A model generated the notes under the pieces. That model made no database searches. It was not told the DNA's origin and saw only the letters and a program-made list of their open reading frames with translations. Positions 1 to 6,620 of a stretch of DNA of 11,994 nucleotides are shown here, in pieces (within the stretch, counting starts at the first letter, position 1; each line of letters starts with the position of its first letter). The stretch is from Deltaproteobacteria bacterium (GTDB lineage: Bacteria > Myxococcota_A > SURF-8), in assembly GCA_029570245.1 (NCBI GenBank), contig JAKQSH010000016.1, forward strand, positions 1 through 11,994. The letters run 5' to 3'. The translations under genes were made by a program, and so were the position numbers.

Positions 1-752
1 AGCCAGGCTTCCGCCTGAGCATGTTGAGGATATTCTTCCATCTTTTTCCAGAAATCGCGGCCGTGAGTGATTCTCCGTCCGTTCCTTGTGCGTGTTTTCA
101 GAAATGCATGTGTCATTTCGTGAAATATTGTGTCGGCGATCACATAACGCGGAACTTCACGACTGTCCAGTATCGGGTGAATTTTAATGATGTCGCTCTG
201 TTCCGTGTAATTACCCAGATGCAGCGATCTGGGGCGGCGCGATTTAGGAAGCATCCAGGCCAACTGCGATTTTACTGAATTGTTGAAGTAGTCCCGGTTG
301 AACTCTTCGAATATCTGTCTGATATTATGGAAACGCCCGGCTGTCTGGAGCAGTGTGCGTTCGTGACCGGTGGTGGGCTGCATGCGCTGCAGATCGTGCA
401 TATGCTGTTGAATATAAGCGTCTATTTCGCGCGGCCATGGTTGCAGGCGGCCTTCGATGACTTCGGAGATTATCAGGGCCAGCCCGGCTGGCGCCATGCG
501 GAATATTTCGTGGATGCGCAGACAGTGCGATTCCTGGTCGCGCCTGAACGAAATCAGTGTGCTGCGATTGCGAGTCCAGACTATTTCCCATTCGAGTTCT
601 GTCGCAGATTTCAGTGTCGTTTCAAACACTTCTACGGATGCGGACGCCTTTTGTGTCGTGATTCGCGCCTGCTTCGCCGCGTTTTCCGTACCGGTGATTG
701 CGGTTAAGGAAAAAAGGCTTAGCTGGTTGCTGTCGATGACATATTTCTTCAT
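1..752 (-). CDS. SprT-like zinc metalloprotease, N-terminal part (3' end outside window)
   Basis: An uninterrupted frame runs from ATG at 752-750 to the left edge, giving 250 residues without a stop; the C-terminus is missing. Residues 211-215 are HEMTH, an HExxH zinc-protease motif, followed by H230-G231 and F234, which fits the third zinc ligand (H...xxF) of SprT-like domains. Just before it, LGNYTEQSD (179-187) and IHPILDSREVP (191-201) resemble the 'LG.Y....I.I.P.LD...VP' lead-in of that family. The first half (about 40-150) is variable but contains LRIHEIFRMAPAGL (78-91), a stretch that I recall often preceding this metalloprotease domain. No signal peptide or membrane segment is seen, so a cytoplasmic protein is expected. 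The start is weakly supported: only a GGATG about 7 bases upstream. SprT/Spartan proteins are linked to proteolysis of DNA-bound proteins; whether this one does so is unknown. It is divergent from the lipoprotein gene at 924. The family call is fairly sure, the biological role is not. Confidence 0.82.
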   Translation of the reverse strand, partial: MKKYVIDSNQLSLFSLTAITGTENAAKQARITTQKASASVEVFETTLKSATELEWEIVWTRNRSTLISFRRDQESHCLRIHEIFRMAPAGLALIISEVIEGRLQPWPREIDAYIQQHMHDLQRMQPTTGHERTLLQTAGRFHNIRQIFEEFNRDYFNNSVKSQLAWMLPKSRRPRSLHLGNYTEQSDIIKIHPILDSREVPRYVIADTIFHEMTHAFLKTRTRNGRRITHGRDFWKKMEEYPQHAQAEAW

Positions 753-856
753 TAAACGACATCCATAATACGCAGGCCGAAATCCCGCATTTTTTGCTCT
801 CAAATATTAATCCATCATCACAAAAGGTAAAGTCGATAATTTAATAAAAGATGTGC

Positions 857-885
857 TTGTGGTTTTTTGTTTTTAGAGGGATAAT
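857..885 (+). promoter_or_regulatory. Sigma70-type promoter for the 924-2882 lipoprotein gene
   Basis: A -35-like TTGTGG at 857-862 and a -10-like GATAAT at 880-885 (5 of 6 to TATAAT) are separated by exactly 17 bases of T-rich spacer. The predicted start of transcription is near 892, giving a leader of about 30 bases before ATG 924. The rest of 753-923 is A+T-rich and shows no gene. No convincing promoter for the divergent SprT-like gene was found there. Confidence 0.55.
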
Positions 886-923
886 GCGCGCCTAGTTTGG
901 CCATGGGTGCAACTGGAGTTGTT

Positions 924-2882
924 ATGAATAGTTTCCGCCTCTCGTTTTTTCTTCCTTTTGTGGCATTACTTGCAATGCTGATTGTCGCCTGTTCTTCGGA
1001 TGAAGACTCTGACGGTGATTATTCTCCCGATGGCGACACTGATGTTATTGAGGAAGAAATCGACGCAGATTCGGTCGATGGCGATTCTTCCGGTGATGCA
1101 GATTGGGAACTTTCAGAGCAGGACGGCGACTTGGTCGAAGAAACGCCGGAATTGCGTTGCAGCGCGGATTCCCGTTATCTCGAAGTAAAAGAAGGAGAAA
1201 ACTGGCGTCAGATTGACTGCTGGGAAAATGCCGCCGGTTATTGCCGTCAGAATGTCTGCGTTCCTAACTGGATTCCGGCGGACGAAAGCGTGGCGTTCTC
1301 GTCCTGTTCCGACGATCCGCACGCCGTGCCTTATACTCTTGCCGAAAAAGCGGCGCATATGGACAAGCTGATGGAAAACCTTCATGTTCATCCCGATCAC
1401 GGTCTGGTTGCTCCGCTGCTGCTTGAAGACGATTATTACGGCAACTGGGCGGCGGCCAACGGCAAAGTGCTTGAAAGCATGAGCGAAGCCGATTATCTGG
1501 CCGCTGAGGAAGCCGCCGGGTTCGATGATGTAAAGGAATATTATCCCGGTGCAAACGACGGACTTTTCACCAGCATATATGTCGCGTCGCAGGTTTTCCG
1601 ATATGCCGCGACTCACGAGCGGCAGGCGCTCGACAACATAAAACTGACTCTCGGAGGAACCTACCGACAATTGCTTATTACCGGCACTCCCGGAACCTAC
1701 ACCCGCATGTACATCAACCCCGGAATCAAGGGATTCTCCTGCCCCGAAAATCCGTGTAACTACTGGCCGGATCATGGACGTGATGATGTGGATAAAAACG
1801 ACGATCGTCTGGTTCGTGTGGAAAACGGATGCATTCAGCATTTCGGTAACGGCGAGTATGTAAGCGACTCTGAATGTACCGGCGAATGGATTACCGAGGA
1901 AACCTGCGGTCTTGATGAATTCAACGGATACTGCTGGCTGGACAACGTTTCCAAAGACGAATATACCGGACACATGATGGCCGCCGCACTGGCTTATAAG
2001 CTGGTGGATGACCCGGAAGTCAGGGCGATTGCTTCAGACATTCTCGACAGAGTCATCGAAAATTTCATCGCCAACGATCTTTCCTTTGTAGACCACGACG
2101 GAGAAATTACCGAGCACGGTGAGATGTGGGCTTACACCAACGACGGCTATCCCGGTTTTCATGCCGTGCTTGATCTGTCCTGGATTCTGGCTGGGGCGGT
2201 CGCTACCGGGCGCGAAGATTTTATGGAGTATTACGAAAACTGCCTTCTTAAAGAAGGCGGTCCTCTGCAATGCAGCCAGCGCCTTCTGGAAGATGCCGAC
2301 ACGTCATACATGAAGCATCTTGAAGAGGCTCTGCTGCTGTATGTCGGCAAAAACGCCTGCGGTTCCAACTGGAACAATATCAGCATGGCGTTCATTTCCA
2401 TGTTTCATCTATTGTGGAATGAAACCGACCCGGAGCGTCGCGCCCGTTATCAGGCCGTCCTGGAAGATCACATGATCCGCGAGAACGGCAATTTCCGTGA
2501 CGTAATCCGCCAGAAGAACGCAATGTACAATTTTATTTATGCATCTCTGCGAGACAACCGCAATGGCATGAACGTCGAAGTCGTCAATGATGCCATCTGT
2601 CAGTTGCAGCAGTTTCCCATAAGCAAGGCGGACACCGATATCAGCAACACTCAGGAGGAGCGTCCCGCCAATCCCGATTGCCCGGACCGCAGCGGTTCTG
2701 CTTATCTTGCGGATACTCCTCAGGAAATATGGCAGCGTTGCCCGCAGACCAATGTCTGGTGGAGCTGTCCTTATTACTGGGACAACTGTTCGCGCAATCC
2801 GCAGAAGCTGCATCCGGGTTCGGATTATCTGTTTACTTACTGGATGGGCAGATATTTCAATTTCATAGGGGAGGATTTCTAG
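924..2882 (+). CDS. Large exported lipoprotein with Asp-rich linker and helical, Cys-rich domain (possible alpha-toroid)
   Basis: The 652-residue product starts with a lipoprotein signal peptide: MNSFR, a hydrophobic run, then IVAC with the lipidated cysteine at residue 23. ATG 924 is preferred over in-frame TTG 897 and ATG 903 because GGAG (915-918) lies five bases before it and the signal peptide then has normal length. Residues 24 to about 73 are an Asp/Glu/Ser-rich linker with repeated DGD motifs. A small module with four cysteines follows (LRC, IDC, YC, VC). The remainder is rich in predicted helices. Segments such as FTSIYVASQVFRYAATHE and DEYTGHMMAAALAYKLVDD, with conserved-looking Trp, Asp and His, resemble (alpha/alpha)6-toroid proteins of the carbohydrate-active kind. 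That fold assignment is an impression from sequence pattern, not a family match. About 19 cysteines remain in the mature chain, in line with disulfides outside the cytoplasm. It is co-directional with pgsB, 100 bp upstream, so a role at the same surface layer is possible. The enzymatic function is unknown. Confidence 0.85.
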   Translation: MNSFRLSFFLPFVALLAMLIVACSSDEDSDGDYSPDGDTDVIEEEIDADSVDGDSSGDADWELSEQDGDLVEETPELRCSADSRYLEVKEGENWRQIDCWENAAGYCRQNVCVPNWIPADESVAFSSCSDDPHAVPYTLAEKAAHMDKLMENLHVHPDHGLVAPLLLEDDYYGNWAAANGKVLESMSEADYLAAEEAAGFDDVKEYYPGANDGLFTSIYVASQVFRYAATHERQALDNIKLTLGGTYRQLLITGTPGTYTRMYINPGIKGFSCPENPCNYWPDHGRDDVDKNDDRLVRVENGCIQHFGNGEYVSDSECTGEWITEETCGLDEFNGYCWLDNVSKDEYTGHMMAAALAYKLVDDPEVRAIASDILDRVIENFIANDLSFVDHDGEITEHGEMWAYTNDGYPGFHAVLDLSWILAGAVATGREDFMEYYENCLLKEGGPLQCSQRLLEDADTSYMKHLEEALLLYVGKNACGSNWNNISMAFISMFHLLWNETDPERRARYQAVLEDHMIRENGNFRDVIRQKNAMYNFIYASLRDNRNGMNVEVVNDAICQLQQFPISKADTDISNTQEERPANPDCPDRSGSAYLADTPQEIWQRCPQTNVWWSCPYYWDNCSRNPQKLHPGSDYLFTYWMGRYFNFIGEDF

Positions 2883-2939
2883 CGTCTACAAATCGGACAG
2901 AAGTTTTTTTGTTTTCTTGAAGTACGATATAAAATACAA

Positions 2940-2958
2940 TCCCCGCAGAGTTCGGGGA
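2940..2958 (+). promoter_or_regulatory. Hairpin in the leader between the lipoprotein gene and pgsB
   Basis: CCCCG (2941-2945) pairs with CGGGG (2953-2957) across a 7-base loop; T2940-A2958 extends the stem to 6 bp. No T run follows (the next bases are GCCTATTT), so it is a poor intrinsic terminator. A-10-like boxes TATAAA (2928-2933) and TACAAT (2935-2940) lie just upstream but lack a good -35, so a pgsB promoter here is only possible. The hairpin may be a leaky attenuator or an RNA-processing site. GGATGG at 2970-2975 is the likely pgsB ribosome binding site. Confidence 0.4.
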
Positions 2959-2982
2959 GCCTATTTAACGGATGGTTAAGAA

Positions 2983-4188
2983 ATGTTGATTACAGGAGCT
3001 GAGGTTCTGTCGTTGCTGGCGTGCGGGTTGACCGGGCTGGGCGCGCTTGAATCCGCTTTGCACAGAAGAAATCTGTCGAAAGTTCCGGTGCGCATTCATG
3101 TCAGCGGAACCCGTGGCAAATCCAGCGTAACACGCCTTATCGCCACCGGTCTTTCCATGTCGGGGCAGCCCGCCACCGGAAAAACGACCGGTACTCTGGC
3201 GCGAATGATAATGCCGGATCAATCTGAATTTCCAGTATATCGTCCGCTTGGTGCGAACATCATAGAGCAGAAGCGCATCATCGCCACCACTGCGAAAATG
3301 GGCGTGCCCAAAATTGTTATTGAATGCATGGCTTTGCAGCCGATTTTTCACTGGATAAGTGAAAGGCATCTGGTGCGGGCCACTCACGGCGTTATCACCA
3401 ACATCCGTCCCGATCATCTTGACGTTATGGGGCCGACAGAACGTGATGTCGCGCTGGCTATTGCCAGCATGGTTCCGGTAAAGGGGACTCTCTATACTGC
3501 AGAGGTTCGCAACCTGGACGTGCTGAAAATGGCCTGTGACGACCGCAAAACCAAACTGGTCGCAGTCGGTCCTGAAGATGTTGCCGCCGTCACCGATGAG
3601 GAAATGTCGGGCTTCAAATATTCAGAGCACAAAGAGAACGTAGCGCTGGTTCTGCGTATTCTGGCCGACTTCGGAATCTCGCGCGAAGACGCCATCAGGG
3701 CTTTGTGGCATACCAATCCCGACCCCGGCGCGCTGACCGATTACAAACTGGATTATTTCGGCAGAAAAATAATCTTTGTAAACGCCTTCGCCGCCAACGA
3801 CCCTGAATCGACTGCTCGCGTCTGGAACACCATGCTGCAGCGTTACCCGAATGTTGACAAGGTTATCGCCCTGTTCAACATGCGCGCCGATCGTCCTTCC
3901 AGAACCATGCAGCTTTCAAAAGAATCGACTTTCTGGCGTGACGCCGACAAGGTAATTCTCATCGGCACCGGCGCATATCTTTTTGCAAGTCTGGCAACCA
4001 GGGATGGAGTTGATCCGGGCTTGTTTTCCAGTGCCGAGAACGACAATATAGGTGATATTTTCGAGATGATACTTGAGAACTGTAAGGATTCCGGTTCTAC
4101 AATCGTTATTGGAATGGGCAATATAGGCGGCCCCGGACTTGGCCTTGTAAGGTATTTCAGGAACCGCTCCACACAAGAGGTGTTTTAA
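2983..4188 (+). CDS. pgsB: Poly-gamma-glutamate synthase subunit PgsB/CapB
   Basis: This 401-residue protein is a Mur-ligase-like ATP-dependent amide ligase that joins glutamate units through gamma-carboxyl groups at the inner face of the membrane. The N-terminus (about 4-26) is hydrophobic and may associate with the membrane. The nucleotide-binding P-loop GTRGKSS is at residues 42-48, in the context HVSGTRGKSSVTRLIA typical of CapB/PgsB. NIRPDHLDVMG at 140-150 matches the conserved N-x-x-x-D-H segment of Mur ligases. The tail has GMGNIGGPGLG, also characteristic of the family. Length agrees with known PgsB proteins of about 390-400 residues. It is the first gene of a three-gene operon: its TAA overlaps the pgsC ATG by one base (TAATG), which suggests translational coupling. 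The start is supported by GGATGG about 7 bases upstream. Identification is confident. The product could be a surface or released polymer; the window does not show which. Confidence 0.95.
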   Translation: MLITGAEVLSLLACGLTGLGALESALHRRNLSKVPVRIHVSGTRGKSSVTRLIATGLSMSGQPATGKTTGTLARMIMPDQSEFPVYRPLGANIIEQKRIIATTAKMGVPKIVIECMALQPIFHWISERHLVRATHGVITNIRPDHLDVMGPTERDVALAIASMVPVKGTLYTAEVRNLDVLKMACDDRKTKLVAVGPEDVAAVTDEEMSGFKYSEHKENVALVLRILADFGISREDAIRALWHTNPDPGALTDYKLDYFGRKIIFVNAFAANDPESTARVWNTMLQRYPNVDKVIALFNMRADRPSRTMQLSKESTFWRDADKVILIGTGAYLFASLATRDGVDPGLFSSAENDNIGDIFEMILENCKDSGSTIVIGMGNIGGPGLGLVRYFRNRSTQEVF

Positions 4189-4634
4189 TGACTGAGCTGT
4201 TACCGCTTTCAATAGGAATAGGTCTTGCCATAGGCCTTCTGTTTACGGAGGTTTTCGGCATCGCCACCGGAGGTATGATCGTTCCGGGATACATGGCGCT
4301 GTATCTCACGCGTCCGCTGGACCTCGGTCTTACCATTGGTGTCGCGTTTGCAACGTTTGCGGCTGTCCGTGCACTTTCGCTGTTTGCCATAGTCTACGGA
4401 CGCCGCAGAACCGCGCTGATGATCCTTTTCGGGTACATACTCGGAATGATGGTCAGACGTCTGCCCGGCCTTGAAGGTGTCGATTACGACGTGATCGGCT
4501 TCATCATTCCCGGACTCATCGCGCTCTGGATGGACAGGCAGGGCGTGATGCAGACCATGGCTTCGCTGATTATCGTATCGGTTGTCGCCAGGTTGATACT
4601 TACTCTCTTTGTCGGAACGGAGCTCCTGTCATGA
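4188..4634 (+). CDS. pgsC: Poly-gamma-glutamate biosynthesis membrane protein PgsC/CapC
   Basis: A 148-residue, very hydrophobic protein with about five to six membrane segments (roughly residues 5-20, 25-40, 46-69, 75-88, 100-114 and 121-143). The segment GGMIVPGYMALYLTRP (28-43) is a hallmark of CapC/PgsC, and IIPGLIALWMDRQG (106-119) repeats the 'IxPGxIALxxxR' theme. PgsC forms the membrane-bound synthase complex together with PgsB. The start codon overlaps the pgsB stop by one base, and a GAGGTG in the pgsB 3' end serves as ribosome binding site. The stop overlaps the next start as ATGA (4631-4634). Length and order fit the family, and nothing is missing. Confidence 0.95.
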   Translation: MTELLPLSIGIGLAIGLLFTEVFGIATGGMIVPGYMALYLTRPLDLGLTIGVAFATFAAVRALSLFAIVYGRRRTALMILFGYILGMMVRRLPGLEGVDYDVIGFIIPGLIALWMDRQGVMQTMASLIIVSVVARLILTLFVGTELLS

Positions 4635-5776
4635 AAAAGCTCTACTGGAGACCTCAGAAAATATCCCTTAAGCTGCTTTGGCTCATCGCGCTTGTTGCGT
4701 TGGCCGGATTTATCCTTACCGAGCGTTATTCGTTCAGCGAAAAGCAGCCATACTATGAAGAAAAAATAAAGGCGGCCAAACTGGCCGAGAAAGCTTTCGA
4801 TCTGGTCAAGGCCGAGCGCATAAAGCGCGGCTATCCGATCGACATAGAGTCCGATCCGTTGCAGTCGGGTCTTATCGGCGAACTGCTTACGCCGGTTACA
4901 ACCAACCCAGGTCACCTGCCGGCCAAGCAGACTTCCATCAACCCCAATTTCGCTGCCGTCATTGTACATATGCTGAAGCGCGCCGGAGTGGAAGAAGGCA
5001 TGACTGTCGCCATAGGTCTTTCCGGTTCTTTTCCGGCGCTCAATATCTGTACGCTGGCCGCCGTAAAAACGCTTGGACTGCGTCCCATCATTATTACAAG
5101 CGTGGGTTCTTCACAGTGGGGAGCAAATCTGCCGAATTTCATGTGGCTTGACATGGAGAGCTATCTTTATGAACAGAGAGTCTTTCCATACAAGTCGGTG
5201 GCTGTGAGCCGCGGCGGTATTGATGACCGTGCGCTTGGTCTGCCGAGGGAAAGCCGTAAAATGCTGGACGATGTTATAGCGCGTTCCGGCGTTTCTATGA
5301 TACAGTTCAGCAATTACGACGAGAGCGTTGAATTGCGCATGTCGATTTATCGTGAGTATTCCGAAGGCAAGGATATCATGGCATACATCAACGTCGGTGG
5401 AGGAACGACATCCGTTGGCGGCAAGGTCGGCAAGGTAATGTTCAAGCCCGGTCTTAACCGCACCATGCCCAAGGGCAGCGCCGACATAAACTCCGTAATG
5501 ACCCGTTTCGCCATCGAGGATGTACCGGTCATTCACCTTACAAAAATCGACGTTCTGGCCGAAAGATACGGCCTGCCGCTCATCCCGTTGAGAATGCCCA
5601 TTGTCGGTGAGGGAAGCATTTTTGTGAAAGAGAGCAAGTCCATGCCGATGGTGGCCGGTCTGCTCGTTCTGATTTTCATATTGCTTATCGCCATCGTTCG
5701 CCTTGACTGGGGTTATCGTATGATAAGCTCAAGCAAACGTGATAAGCCGTCAATGAAGCCGGAGCGGATGGTTTAG
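4631..5776 (+). CDS. pgsW: Poly-gamma-glutamate system protein (PgsW type)
   Basis: 381 residues with one N-terminal membrane segment (about 13-30), a large domain, and one C-terminal membrane segment (about 341-357) followed by a short basic tail. The arrangement suggests two membrane anchors around a soluble domain, probably outside the cytoplasm; topology is inferred. Recognisable stretches are GHLPAKQTSINPNFAA (94-109), AIGLSGSFPALN (127-138) and the Gly-rich NVGGGTTSVGGKVG (254-267). These, with the position directly after pgsC, match the 'poly-gamma-glutamate system protein' family that I recall accompanying PgsB and PgsC in bacteria lacking the classical PgsA. Its exact biochemical step is not known to me. 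The ATG lies in the ATGA overlap with pgsC, so translation is probably coupled. It is the last gene of the operon, 31 bp before a strong terminator hairpin. Confidence 0.88.
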   Translation: MKKLYWRPQKISLKLLWLIALVALAGFILTERYSFSEKQPYYEEKIKAAKLAEKAFDLVKAERIKRGYPIDIESDPLQSGLIGELLTPVTTNPGHLPAKQTSINPNFAAVIVHMLKRAGVEEGMTVAIGLSGSFPALNICTLAAVKTLGLRPIIITSVGSSQWGANLPNFMWLDMESYLYEQRVFPYKSVAVSRGGIDDRALGLPRESRKMLDDVIARSGVSMIQFSNYDESVELRMSIYREYSEGKDIMAYINVGGGTTSVGGKVGKVMFKPGLNRTMPKGSADINSVMTRFAIEDVPVIHLTKIDVLAERYGLPLIPLRMPIVGEGSIFVKESKSMPMVAGLLVLIFILLIAIVRLDWGYRMISSSKRDKPSMKPERMV

Positions 5777-5807
5777 CCCTGCGATCCAGGCAATAAAACA
5801 AAAAGAA

Positions 5808-5834
5808 GGTCACGGAACACCGTGGCCTTTTTTT
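5808..5834 (+). terminator. Intrinsic terminator of the pgs operon (probably bidirectional)
   Basis: GGTCACGG (5808-5815) pairs with CCGTGGCC (5820-5827), with one G-U pair, across an AACA loop, followed by seven T (5828-5834). On the minus strand the same stem is followed by TTCTTTTTGTTTT, so it can also end crcB transcription, whose stop codon is at 5844-5846. Confidence 0.92.
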
Positions 5835-5843
5835 CTGAAATGA

Positions 5844-6224
5844 TCAGGCTGCGAAAAACCTGACGGATAATCGTCCTGCCAGAACTGCCGCCAGTCCCAG
5901 AATAACGTTCATGCTGATGTTCCATGCGCCCAGCATGTATTCGCCGTTCTGCAGGTATTTGAATGTGTCGTAACCGAAAGCCGAAAAAGTCGTGAATGAC
6001 CCCAGCAGGCCGACTATCACAAAGTGCCTGAGGTTAGGGTTGATGTCCGTATTTTCATCAATTGTTGCGCTGATTGCCCCTATGATGAAACAGCCGATGA
6101 TGTTTACCAGCAGTGTTCCGAGGGGGAACGCGACAAGACCTGATTTATTAACAATGCCGGAAAGCCCGTAACGGGAAATCGCTCCTATAAAACCGCCAAG
6201 CCCGATAATAAATACTTCGTTCAT
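5844..6224 (-). CDS. crcB: Fluoride efflux channel CrcB/Fluc
   Basis: A 126-residue protein with four predicted membrane helices, the length of a single-domain Fluc. It exports fluoride passively as a dual-topology dimer in the inner membrane. Family motifs are all present: GLGGFIGAISRY (8-19), PLGTLLVNIIGCFIIG (34-49) with the conserved Asn41, and GLLGSFTTFSAF (72-83), which carries the GxxTTFS break region that binds the central sodium ion and the Phe residues lining the pore. The start at 6224 is chosen because GGAGA (tctcc at 6233-6237) lies 8 bases upstream and the N-terminus then fits the family. The same frame is open further upstream, but those extra codons look like leader. Only one crcB copy is visible, which is normal for the dual-topology form. 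It has its own promoter and shares a terminator with the convergent pgs operon. Confidence 0.96.
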   Translation of the reverse strand: MNEVFIIGLGGFIGAISRYGLSGIVNKSGLVAFPLGTLLVNIIGCFIIGAISATIDENTDINPNLRHFVIVGLLGSFTTFSAFGYDTFKYLQNGEYMLGAWNISMNVILGLAAVLAGRLSVRFFAA

Positions 6225-6243
6225 TTGATGCTTCTCCATTTTT

Positions 6244-6274
6244 TCCAGGCGGTATTTACACTGACCCGTCTGGA
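6244..6274 (-). promoter_or_regulatory. Hairpin in the crcB leader, next to the ribosome binding site
   Basis: Inverted repeat 6244-6252 and 6266-6274 forms a 9-position stem with a 13-base loop. Read on the minus strand it has a single A-C mismatch; read on the plus strand that position is a G-U pair. It ends about 7 bases before the GGAGA of crcB, so it could modulate translation. The conserved GATG and CTGATG..CCTAC-type elements of the fluoride riboswitch (crcB RNA motif) were sought and not found. Confidence 0.4.
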
Positions 6275-6286
6275 GTTTTCCGCGTT

Positions 6287-6315
6287 CTGATACATGCATT
6301 GTGGTTTTTTGTCAA
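6287..6315 (-). promoter_or_regulatory. Promoter of crcB
   Basis: On the minus strand, a perfect TTGACA (-35, positions 6315-6310) is followed after exactly 17 bases by TATCAG (-10, positions 6292-6287, 4 of 6 to consensus). Transcription should start near 6280, leaving a leader of about 55 bases. Confidence 0.65.
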
Positions 6316-6620
6316 TCTTATTATAACCAGCTCGGTGCCGACAATTGTACGTATGGGTTTCTCTGTAATATATTCAGTTGAAATATATTGCGTATTTGCC
6401 GGAAAAAGAGCAGAATCACTTCCACAGATGGTACGCCTGCCCGCCGCATAGAGTGGGAAGGTGAAGAAGGGTTTAAGGGAAATCATTTTTTGTTGATAAG
6501 GCGAACCTTTTTGTCGTCGGTTTTTGTTCCGGCGGAATTACGGTTTCGTGTCGGTTTTTTCAGGAGGGCTGTTCTGCTGAGGAAGGACTTGTATGAAAAC
6601 AAAGTATCAGGGAGTTAATT
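6316..6620. other. Intergenic region between divergent crcB and lipoprotein genes
   Basis: No convincing gene was found here: the short open frames on both strands lack good starts and family features. Two copies of AATATATT (6367-6374 and 6382-6389) are arranged around TCAGTTGA as an imperfect dyad, about 75-100 bases upstream of the crcB start of transcription. It may be an A+T-rich upstream element or operator. No clear promoter for the gene at 6621 could be picked out. GGGAG at 6610-6614, six bases before ATG 6621, is that gene's ribosome binding site. Confidence 0.45.

Noticed and set aside
327..768. Plus-strand open frames opposite the SprT-like gene
   Set aside because: The minus strand here encodes a continuous protein with HExxH and other family motifs; the plus-strand frames are shadows.
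897..923. Earlier starts (TTG 897, ATG 903) for the first lipoprotein
   Set aside because: They fall at or just after the predicted transcription start, lack a ribosome binding site, and would lengthen the signal peptide unnaturally. ATG 924 has GGAG at the right distance.
1113..1973. Long minus-strand open frame (286 codons) opposite the first lipoprotein gene
   Set aside because: It is antisense to a clear lipoprotein gene with signal peptide and ribosome binding site, its translation has no recognisable features, and it has no supported start.
6225..6290. Fluoride riboswitch in the crcB leader
   Set aside because: The core sequence elements of the crcB RNA motif were not found on inspection; only a simple stem is present.
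6225..6299. Longer crcB start at 6299 or 6239
   Set aside because: The extra residues are polar and absent from the family; the good GGAGA site fits ATG 6224.
6388..6618. Open frame of 76 codons upstream of the ZU5-like lipoprotein
   Set aside because: No ribosome binding site, basic low-information composition and no family features; most likely chance.
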